A DNA stretch of 64,000 bases, taken from the NCBI GenBank assembly GCA_948567375.1, contig OX419761.1, positions 31,348,243 through 31,412,242 on the forward strand, read 5' to 3'. Below the pieces are notes generated by a model. It did not search any database, was not told the DNA's origin, and saw only the letters and a program-made list of their open reading frames with translations. Shown here piece by piece: positions 55,405 to 64,000 of this stretch (position 1 is the stretch's first letter; each line of letters starts with the position of its first letter). This stretch comes from Lunularia cruciata. Its lineage: Eukaryota > Streptophyta > Marchantiopsida > Lunulariales > Lunulariaceae. A program made the translations under genes and the position numbers.

Positions 55405-56734
55405 AAAGGACTTGAGAGGAGTTAATTCCTAAGAAGTTATCAAAATCAATGGGAGAGATCATCAAGAGGATGAAAGCAATGTTGAGTACTGAAGCTAAGG
55501 TAAAGTTGGTCAAGGCAAGATTGTAAAAATTGAAATTGCTTGTGCATGAAACTAACAAAGTAGAAGGTGAAGGACACCAAATTCAATAATCTTTTGATTC
55601 GCCTAAGAGATAGATTAGATAGAAAGATGATTAAAGTAGGAGACAATGTCTATCTCTATTAGATTTAGTTAGATCAAAATTAGTTGAAATTGGTAGTAAT
55701 ATGAAGATAGGACCCCAATGTGAAGTAGAGGAAGTAGGAGTGTAGGTGACTTTGAGTGAATCACCTAAGTTAGTAGAAGAAGTTAGGATAGAAGAGGTAG
55801 CTCATAAGACTATGAATTTAGTCCCAATTTAGACTAAAGATAGGACTAGAGTAGAAGAGGAAGTTGATAAAGAGGATGAACCCAAAGTGCAGGAAACACT
55901 TGAAGGTAACTTTGGTGTAGAAGCCAAAGCTGAAGTAGAAATCAGATTTGATTAGGAGTAATTGTTTGAGATTTGAAGAGGTAGATATGAAGAAGTGAAG
56001 TGATATTTTGGATCTGCATATTTGTAAAATAGCAGTTGAAGCGATTTAGGCAGCTTTATAATTGTTGAGTGCTTTGCCTATTTAAAGGAGGCATTTGCAA
56101 TGTTATGTTGTTCAAATTTTATATGTTCAAAGTTGAGTAAAGCAAAGTGTTGTAACTTAGTGCTTGTTGTTTTAGCTTAATTTCAAGTATCAATCTTGTT
56201 TGTGTATTTGTGAGTCTTTGGAGAAGTTTGAACTGCAAATCTAAGTGTGTTACATTCTATAGCCCTAATTTCTATTTTATGTGTTTGATCTTGAAGGGAG
56301 TGCAATCAAGGCAATGCCTTGATAGATTTGTGGGGAATCATAGTGTTGGTAGTATTTTTCATATATGATCACAATGTTGGATTGATGCAAAGCAACTTTG
56401 ACTAAAGAAATTGTACCTTCAAGAAGGATGGAACACAATTCTGAGGCAAAGGCATTTCATGGTGAAGTAGCCTTCTTCAGGCAAACTCAGTCATCACAAT
56501 CAATGTCAATTTAGAAAGGATTTGAAGAATTTTGATTATGGATGTTGTTAATTTGCAAGACACAAAACTGCAATTAAGTTCTTATTACCCTTTTTTGGGT
56601 ATGATTTCTACCCAAGAAGAAATGTTTGTTACTTTTAATTCATATTTGACCATTCTTGACCAATATCTCTATAGGAACAAATGATTACTTACTGATTATT
56701 GCAAAGGTAATACTTGTTAGGTTGTCATACAAGT
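55405..56734 (+). pseudogene. Region E, right part
   Basis: It continues region E after element D: acidic stretches such as VEEEVDKEDEPKVQETLEGN and FGVEAKAEVEIRFD with stops until about 55,955. After that, TATTTAAAGGAGGC (near 56,079-56,092) and T-rich sequence suggest a 3' region or an LTR-like end. No motif identified to 56,734. Confidence 0.4.
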
Positions 56735-58375
56735 TTAGTTTTGAAGACTCCAAAGAGTGTTCTCCAAAACAAACTAGTGAACTAAGTGCTGCAATCTATG
56801 ATGAGCACTCAAGATATTCCATGTTGAGAAAAGACCATAGCTGAGTACAATTGAGCCAATTGCGGTGCAATCACATCCTTGGTTGTAGGACACAAATGAA
56901 TCATTTTGCTTAGTTGATCGACAAAGACTACAATGGAGTCAAAACTTAAGGTGTTCTTGGACAATTCATAAACTAGATCCATGTTGATTTTCTCTCAACA
57001 TTGTGTAGGAGTAGGAAGAAGTTGAAGAAGACCTTGAGAGCTTGATTAAGAGCTTGATTTTTTTGATAGAGGAAGCAACTTTGAACATAATCCACCACAT
57101 CTTGGCCCATCTTGGACCAATAGTAACAACATTTGGCTGCATCTAAGGTTTTGTCCACTCCAACATGACCTATAATAGCAAAATTATGACATTCAACAAG
57201 AATGGTGGTTTGTAGGTCTAAAGTATCAAGGATCCATAACTTGCCATCTAGGAAAATGAGTCCTTAGGTGCAAGATGACACCTTTAGATTATGATTGAGT
57301 ACCTACAATCTACAGATTAGTCTTTACAGCATCAAGAATCCTTGTTTGGGAATTTGGGTTCATCTCAACCTTTACAATCAAATTGTTCACCATATGCATC
57401 TAGGTGAATCCATCCACAAGTTGCTTCTTGCACTCCACATATATGGTAATCATGTTTAAAAATTTTCTACACTCTACCCAACAAATCTATTGACATGATA
57501 GGTCTTTTTGTATCTCCAGGTAGACTAGGGGTTTGTGGTCTATCTCAACTACAAATTTTTTCTTGCCAATAGTGCTTCCAATGCTTGGTGGCAAGGATAA
57601 TTACCAACTCTTTTCATTTGATAGTGTGATAATTTTGCTCTATTGGTAATAATTTTCAAGAGAGATATGCAATTAGGTGCCATCTGTCCTTCCATTCTTG
57701 TTGTAAAATTACTCTTATTTGCTCTATTGGTAATACCTTTCAAGAGAAATATGCAATTAAATACCATTCATCCTTCCATTCTTGTTGTAAAATCACTCTT
57801 ATTGTAATGTTTGATGCATCTATAGCCCGCTTGATTGGATGTTTAGAATCATACCATTTCAAGATTGATACATACATTAATATATTTTTCAATGCTTGAA
57901 AGGTAAGTTCTTGTTTTGTTTCACACATCCATTTCTCTCTCTTGCTAAGTAATGATGTTAAGGGGTTGTGTAACCTTGGAGACATCCTTGACAAAACAAA
58001 TGACAGAATCCAATTAATCTAAAGAAACTCTTTAGTTGAATCAAAACCTCTAGAACATCCCACTTCTGAATGACTTCTATTTTATTTAATCAAACTTTGA
58101 TACCTTTTGCACTTACTCTATGAGCCAAGTAATCTACTTCAAACTTGCCAAACTTACATATTGAGATTTTAGCATAAAATTGATTCTTTCATAGAATCTA
58201 GAGAACTTATCACAAATGTTTCTTATACTCTTTCATTGTCTTATTATAGACTCATATATCATCAAAAAATCTGAGAATAGATTTATCCAAGTGTGGATAA
58301 ACTATATCATTCATCAAACTCATGAAAGTGGTCAATGCATTTGTGAGGCCAAATTACATCACTAGGTACTCAAAT
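56735..58375 (-). mobile_element. Family D-type chromovirus fragment (D2)
   Basis: The minus strand aligns with element D from the integrase N-terminal part (near 50,510) through RNase H to mid-RT (near 52,030). Recognisable bits are KCCYYWSKMGQDVVDYVQSC (zinc domain, 57,120s) and HPIKRAIDASNITIRVILQQ (RNase H, 57,840s). The right end is cut by a family A LTR at 58,376. No LTR of its own. Confidence 0.78.
57634..57801. repeat. 84-bp tandem duplication in D2 RNase H
   Basis: Adjacent copies both contain TTTGCTCTATTGGTAATA, then CAAGAGA(G/A)ATATGCAATTA and CATTCTTGTTGTAAAAT(T/C)AC. Confidence 0.8.
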
Positions 58376-58835
58376 TGTAACAATATGAAGCTTACCAATG
58401 AGTTATTTGAGACTAATGAATTAGCAAATAGGCCAAATTAGCTAAGAATATTCTAGAAGCATCTAGGAAGATACTTGGCACCTTCTAAGTGTTGGGTAAT
58501 ATGCACGCCAAGGAGGAAGCTTGTTGGGAAGCTCCTTGGCTAGCTTAGCTTGCATGCCAAGTAGGTAGTTTCTAAAAGGAAGCTTCTAGGGAAGCTTCTT
58601 GGTTAGCTTGCACTCCAAATAGGCAGTTTCTAGAAGGAAGCTTCTTGAGAAGCTTTTTGGTTAACTTGGCTTGCACTCCAAGCAAGTGGCTTTAGGAAAG
58701 TCCTTGAGAAGCTTCTCAAGAGCCTTGATATTTCATTATAAATACCAAAGCCTAAGCTCATGTTAGGCATTTGGAGTTTCTCTCATTCAAGTGTCCCAAT
58801 ATGATTTCCACTCTGGTTTTCCATTCTCTTATATC
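58376..58835 (+). repeat. Family A LTR, 3' end cut (A3)
   Basis: It starts TGTAACAATATGAAGC and shares with the A1 LTR the TTCTAGAAGCATCTAGGAAG block, GAAGCTTCTTGAGAAGCTT units, TTATAAATACCAAAGC (TATA box) and AAGTGTCCCAATATGA. It is cut at 58,835 by a family B LTR; the missing last 30 or so bases are not found on the other side. Confidence 0.82.
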
Positions 58836-60118
58836 TGTCACACCATTTGTAGCATCGCATCTAGATTGCTTGGACTCTAGAGTAGTAGTGTTGGTAGTCA
58901 AGAGTATTTTGGTAGTTACTCATAGGTTAGCTATTGACTGTCAGATTTCATATTTAAGGTACTGACTACATGGTAGAGCCCACTATCACTTAGCACCATT
59001 TGCACCTTTGGATGTGTTGTCAACGAGACCATTAGGGTTTAAGACCTAGCTCGAGTCCGGGGGTATACTTTTGAAGTGCAAATCTAGAGAGCTCACTTCT
59101 TTGATGTTAAGCCTTTGAGTTCCTGGCTATAGTAGACAGAGGCCAATTAGCATCACTTGGATTCTTTTAGCTAGAGTATGTGTGGCTTGACTATAATCAA
59201 TGCCCAACTGTTGGCAGATTATTGAGTGACAAATCCAGTACTAATCTAATTGAGTGTGATTCAAGTTGTGTAAACAAAATGATTACATCAAAGAAATGAG
59301 GTCAAGGGGAAATCAAGTGTAGGAATTGAGAGTGTTGGTAGTATCTCCAAGACTTGCTGATCATTAGTAGCTCGATCAAAGGTCTAATTTTCCCTACTAT
59401 GCAAAAGTTCATTCAATTGATGTAGATTTGCAATGAGGCAAACAGTGTGTGGGAGCGCCGGCCAAATTTTGAACAAAGAGAAGCAATTTTCAAGCAATAA
59501 TTATGATTTTGAGCTTAGGAGGTGAAAGTATGACCAATTTGGTACAAGTTGAGGTCAAAAAGTGAAACTGAAGGTGGAGTTTAGAACCCATCCTTGTGAA
59601 TTTGTGATTTGGAAAAACTTATCATTTCAATTGGCTTGAGTGGAGAGTTAGCGGAGGATTTGGCGGTCAGCCAACTTTAGGGATTTATGTCAAATTTTTG
59701 CTAGAGTTTACGTTAAAATTTGGTCAAATTTAGAGGAGTTTTGCCAGATTTAGAGAGGGTTCAAAGTGACAAGAAGAAAGGCCTCATTTGGCATTTAGAG
59801 GCTTTGAGGTATAAGGCTATGGGCTATGAGAGGTTATAAAGGGCGAGAAGGGCCAGCAAGCTAGCTTGCTAGCATGAGGCTAGCTAGTTTAGAGTAGATT
59901 TTGGTCATTGTTTGGCAAAATCTGCCCACCCTATTAGATTGTGCGCAATAAAGTTTGACCGTAGATCTTTGGTTCTTAGACTAATGTCCTAGCCAATTGG
60001 TCCACCCTCACTTGTTGTCCTTGTGACTATTCCATTGGTATTTTTACACTTGTAGCTTTGGCTAGGAGAGACAATTTGATCCCATTCTTGGTGACCCCAA
60101 CCTTCACATAACCTACCA
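58836..60118 (+). repeat. Solo LTR of family B (B4, 1,283 bp)
   Basis: It runs on the plus strand from TGTCACACCATTTG to CATAACCTACCA and aligns along its length with the reverse complement of the B1 LTR (16,923-18,334), without any internal family B sequence. Flanks ATATC and ATACA are only partly alike. Confidence 0.82.
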
Positions 60119-60311
60119 ATACATTATAAACAAGTGAAGAAGCTAGCACCAATGGAGATTGATATTGTCCAATGGAGAATATTGGGGACTAAAATAGAGA
60201 AAGATTGTGACAAAATGGTGGTGATTGCTTTTATTGTTGCCACATTGGACATCACAGTGTTAAATGTCCATTCAAGCATGAGCAACTTCAACAAATCACC
60301 CAGATGGAGGT
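60119..60311 (+). pseudogene. Gag zinc-knuckle fragment of a chromovirus
   Basis: The plus strand reads GGDCFYCCHIGHHSVKCPFK, a C-x2-C-x4-H-x4-C knuckle, followed by HEQLQQITQMEVVKD. It is flanked by the B4 LTR and the A2 LTR, so only this scrap of gag is left. Confidence 0.6.
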
Positions 60312-61012
60312 TGTAAAAGACTGAGACCAAGGAGAGAAATAGGAGAATGGAAACTCACATTGGAACACTTGAATGAGTGAAAACTCCAAATGCCTAGCAT
60401 GAGCTTTGGCTTTGGTATTTATAGATAGCATACAAGGCCTTCTTGAGAAGCTTCTCAAGGGCCTTGTATGCTATCTAATGAGGGAAAACTCCAAATGAGG
60501 GAAAACTCCAAATGCCTAGCATGAGCTTTGGCTTTGGTATTTATAGATATTGGCATTTGGAAGCTTCTTGAGAAGCTTCTCAAGCCACTTTCTTAGATTG
60601 CAAGCCAAGTTAACTAGGAAGCTTCTCAAGAAGCTTCCTTCTAGAAGCCGTTTACTGGATGTGCAAGCCAAGCTAGTTGGAAGCTTCTAGAAGCTTCCTT
60701 CTAGAAGCTATTTACTTGTAGTGCAAGCCAAGTTAGCCGGGAAGCTTCCCAAGAAGCTTCTTAGATACTTCTAGAATATTCTAGGCTAATTTGTCTTATG
60801 TGCTACTTTGTAAGTCTGACTAACTTTGTCGCTAAACTCCATATTATTACATAGCTTCCTTCTAGAAGCTACTTACTTGCGGTGCAAGCTAAGCTAGTTG
60901 AGAAGCTTCCCAAGAAGCTTCTTAGATACTACCAGAATATTCTAGGCTAATTTGTCTTATGTGCCAGTTCATAAGTCTGACTAACTTTGTCGCTAAACTC
61001 CATTTTATTACA
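60312..61012 (-). repeat. 3' LTR of A2 (701 bp, internally duplicated)
   Basis: It begins (minus strand) TGTAATAAAATGGAG after GGGGGAATA and ends TTTTACA. It is longer than the 410-bp A1 LTR because of a 161-bp tandem duplication of its start (60,691-60,851 and 60,852-61,012) and a repeat of the TATA region offset by 121 bases (60,379 and 60,500). Confidence 0.85.
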
Positions 61013-61049
61013 TATTCCCCCACCACTAGTTGGTGATGTCCTCGTCGCC

Positions 61050-61232
61050 AGTGAAACTTTGAATTCTTGGATAGCCTTTTGTGCATTCTAGAGGTGAGAA
61101 AGAGGTTCCCATGTGGTATCATGAAGGGGATACCCTTTCCAAAGGACCTTGTACTCTGTATGTTGGCGACCGCCTCATTGAATATGGCAACGTGCAAGGA
61201 TACAATCAACTATGTACTCCTCATGATCATTG
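61050..61232 (-). pseudogene. Chromodomain of A2
   Basis: The minus strand reads EEYIVDCILARCHIQ, a stop, then GGRQHTEYKVLWKGYPLHDT and TWEPLSHL, closely matching A1 (331-516). One TGA sits where A1 has CGA (Arg), another likely C-to-T change. Confidence 0.8.
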
Positions 61233-61261
61233 ATATGGACAAGAAGAGGGGGAGGTTGGAC

Positions 61262-62326
61262 TCAAGAGGAAAAGGAAGAGGGGTTAGGAACAAAGAGTTT
61301 CAACTTGGAAACATGAAAGACAGGATGGATAGGCATATGACAAGGCAAAGCAAGTTGATAAGTAATAAGAGAGACAATTTGGGTGATATCAAAGAGTCCT
61401 ATCCAATTAGAGGTAAGTTTATGAACTTGGATATCAAGTAGGAGAGGGAGGTTACTAGAGGATAACATGACTTTATCACCAACTTCAAAGGTGAGATCAC
61501 AATGATGGTGGTCCGCATATTGTTTTTGGCAATTCTAAGCAACAAGGAAGTGAGACTTGGCTTGTTGGAGAGAGTGGGATATAGTGGTCAAGAATGTGGA
61601 AGTATGAGGAACTTGAGATGGAGGGAGAGCAAGAAGAGAATCTAGAACAAGCAAATCTTGGCCAAAATTGAGAAAGAAAGGAGAAAATCGAGTGCTTGCT
61701 TGTTTGGAATTGTTGTAGGCAAATTATGCAACTGCAAGACATTCATCCCAATTGGTATGGTGGACATTGACAAAGGCATGCATCATATCCTCCAATGTAC
61801 GATTTGCATGTTTGGTTTGTCCATCAGTTTGAGGATGATAGGCCGTGGACAAAGCAAGCTTGGTGCCGAGTATCTGGAAGAGTGCTTGCCAAAACTTCCC
61901 AATAAATTGAGGATCACGGTCAGAGATGAGTACACATGGTATCCCATGATGCTTGAAGACATTGTCAAAGTAGATTTGTGCTAAGATTGGAGCATCCACG
62001 GTATCACACGTTGGTGCTAAGTGGATTTGCTTATTAAGCTTATCCACAAACACCATGATTCCGATGTGTCCTTTTTTTGTCTTTGGCAAAGATGTGATGA
62101 GATCCACATGCTCCCAGCGAGTAGATAGAATAGTGAGTGGTTGAAGGAGTCTACTCGGCTTTTGGTTGATGGCCTTGTTACGTTGGCACCTCTCACACGA
62201 TTGGACAAATTCTAGAACATCTTGTATCATGTTGGGCCACCTCCATTGACGTTGGAGGGTACCCAAGGTCTTGTCCACACCCATGTGACCATCGATGGGT
62301 AAATCATGGGCTTCTTGAAGGTGCAC
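61262..62326 (-). pseudogene. Integrase of A2
   Basis: A 200-codon open frame (61,724-62,326) has the zinc domain (HDLPIDGHMGVDKT then CERC), the first Asp in WEHVDLITSLP, the second in LISDRDPQFIGKFWQALF, and YHPQTDGQTKHANRTLEDMM. In the last, the usual Glu of QTE is Lys, so the catalytic triad is broken although the frame is open. The C-terminal part continues after a stop to VGDKVMLSSSNLPLLL near 61,462. Confidence 0.85.
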
Positions 62327-62329
62327 AAG

Positions 62330-62960
62330 TCAAAGATCACCTTTAGTTGGAACATAGATCTGGTCCTCATGGAATAAAAGACCCTCCTTGATGGAGAAGG
62401 TGTTGTACTCTTTATCACATGCCGTAAGGTGACCATGTACCATTTGGAAGAAGGGATCTTGGTGTAGAGCTGATTGAAACTTGTTTTGGACCTTGAAGTC
62501 AACTGACACCATTGAAATTGCCGTTGTGATGAGAGGAAGAGACTTCAAATCGGGTTGTTGTGATAAAGCATCAAGGATGATATGGAATCGACCGGGTTTG
62601 TACTCAAGTTTGATATCATACAGTTGGAGTTGTTCCTCCCACTAATAATGTTGACTCTTCATGTGTTCCAAGTGTAAGGTCTACAACAATGGTTTGTGAT
62701 CAATTTGCATGATCACTTGTTTCCCCAAGAGGTGATGCTTCCATACCTTAGTAGCATATACCATTGCAAGTTGTTCTCGATCTCAAGTAGAGTAGTTTTT
62801 TTCAGCCATATTGAGTCAGAAAGACACAAAGGCAATGGGATGGAGTCCATCTGGGAATTCTTGTTGCAGCACGGCTCCAATTGCACAGTTAGAAGTATCA
62901 AAATCAACCACACAAGGTAGTTGAGGATCATATGGTTGAAGAATGGGTCTTGAAGACACC
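62330..62960 (-). pseudogene. RNase H of A2
   Basis: Segments include a CAIGAVLQQEF-type first strand near 62,880, the tether region near 62,540-62,640 and the linker KSLPLITTAISMVSVDFKVQ leading into integrase. Frames are broken by stops near 62,640-62,790. Confidence 0.65.
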
Positions 62961-62967
62961 ATATGCT

Positions 62968-63840
62968 TTAACTTCTAGAATGCTTCTTCATGCTTGGTAG
63001 TCCACTGAAACTCAAGTTCTTTCCTAAGAGATCAATCAATGGTGCAGCCACATGAGCATAAAAATGGATGAACCGTCGGTAAAAATTGGCCAATCCATTG
63101 AATGCCCATACTTCTATAGCATCCTTCAGGGTAGGCCAATCAGTAATGGCCTTGATTTTCTCTTCTTCCATCTTGATCTCCTCTGATGAGATCTTATGAC
63201 CCAAGAAGGTAACCTCCTTCTGCCAAAAGGCACACTTTGACTTTTTGCAATAAAATTTCCATTGTCGTAGTTGTCTTAGGACTTCTTGCACATGATTCAC
63301 GTGTTTTGCCTCTATCTTACTATAAATTAAGATATCATCCAAGAACACCACCATGGACCGATCCAATAGTCCATCCAACACCCAATGCATCTGATCCATG
63401 AAGACTACTGGAGCATTAGTGAGTCCGAAAGGTAGAACTCTCCATTCAAAATGCCCATACCTTGTACAAAAGGCAGTCTTTTGCACATCCTCTCTATCAA
63501 TAAGAATTTGCCAATAGTCGCTACAAAGATCCAACTTGGAAAAGTAGCATGCTCCACTTAGTTGATCAAGCAAGTCATCTATCCGAGGCAAGGGATATGC
63601 ATTCTTCATGGTTTGCTTATTGAGCCCACGGTAATCAATACAAAAATGAAGTCTTCCATCCTTCTTTGGAACAAATAGTACCATTGCTCCCCAAGGAGAG
63701 GTACTATGTTGTATGAAGTCCAAAAACTCTGTAAGTGTTGTTCGCAACTCCTCCATTTCTTTTGGTCAGAGCCAATAGATTGGTCTACTCACTGGAGTAC
63801 TCCTTGGCAATAACTCAATCTTGAAAGGCATACCTCAATT
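62968..63840 (-). pseudogene. Reverse transcriptase of A2
   Basis: A 262-codon open frame starts near 63,756 (MEELRTTLTEFLDFIQHSTS) and covers RT: VLFVPKKDGRLHFCIDYRGL, FSKLDLCSDYWQILIDREDV, VLPFGLTNAPVVFMDQMHWV, the intact catalytic box VFLDDILIYS (FxDD), and KEVTFLGHKISSEE. A stop separates it from the upstream part (RPIYWL, near 63,770). RT itself looks enzymatically complete. Confidence 0.88.
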
Positions 63841-64000
63841 GGAGGGTAATCCCTTTGGCAGATCATCCAAAACACGACTGCAAATTCCTGAATTATCCGA
63901 TCAACCATTGCTTGATGAGGCTCTTGGCCCTCCTCCGATTGTTTTTGTGCAATCGGCTTGATTCATACCACAAATACAAACTTATCTTCCTCCAAAGCTT

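Larger units (their letters stand above)
60312..64000 (-). mobile_element. Family A chromovirus A2, 3' part, runs off the window
   Basis: On the minus strand: RT (right edge), RNase H, integrase, chromodomain, purine tract and 3' LTR (60,312-61,012). Gag, protease and the 5' LTR would lie beyond 64,000. It is the same family as A1 and A3. Confidence 0.9.

Noticed and set aside
1-64000. CRISPR arrays, tRNA or rRNA genes
   Set aside because: No regularly spaced short repeats with unique spacers and no cloverleaf or rRNA block were recognised by eye; a tRNA scan could still find a small gene.

Overview
This window looks like nuclear DNA of a land plant, most likely a non-seed one (bryophyte or lycophyte grade; inferred from gene content and retroelement types, not proven). 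Genes have short exons with GT-AG introns. There is a plant-type dirigent gene and a CPYC glutaredoxin. About three quarters of the sequence is nested, decayed Ty3/gypsy LTR retrotransposons that are poor in CpG.

Left transposon cluster (1-24,257). It starts with the 3' end of a chromodomain-bearing chromovirus (family A, 1-959). This sits in the integrase of a minus-strand family B element, whose two halves lie at 960-1,357 and 18,335-24,257. A second family B copy (B1; 1,358-2,157 plus 9,955-18,334) splits those halves. B1 is itself split by an almost complete plus-strand element of another lineage (family C, 2,158-9,954, two 690-bp LTRs).

Family B is the exciting system. Between protease and reverse transcriptase it encodes a C5-cytosine DNA methyltransferase domain, with motifs I, IV, VI, VIII and IX/X recognisable. 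Three copies are present (12.7-13.6, 20.6-21.5 and 41.6-42.6 kb, all minus strand). Several stop codons in these copies sit where another copy has a CGA or CAG codon, as expected from deamination of methylated cytosine.

Gene island (24,258-40,974). From left to right: a broken dirigent gene, an intact intronless dirigent gene (28,709-29,242), a decaying GPN-loop GTPase 2 gene (31,253-33,908) with a 172-bp tandem duplication across an exon end, an intact four-exon glutaredoxin (35,076-37,997), and the stranded last exon of a leucine-rich-repeat protein. All are on the minus strand. Small repeats and a perfect 19-bp hairpin lie between them.

Right transposon cluster (40,975-64,000). It holds a third family B copy cut off in the RT region (B3), then an unidentified plus-strand coiled-coil coding region (E). 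E is interrupted by a complete chromovirus (family D, 48,927-55,404, target duplication AAAGG). Then come a second family D fragment, a family A LTR, a solo family B LTR, a gag scrap, and a family A element on the minus strand running off the window. Family A LTRs carry arrays of GAA/TTC units resembling heat-shock elements. All translations were done by eye; boundaries marked approximate are set by where homology between copies stops.
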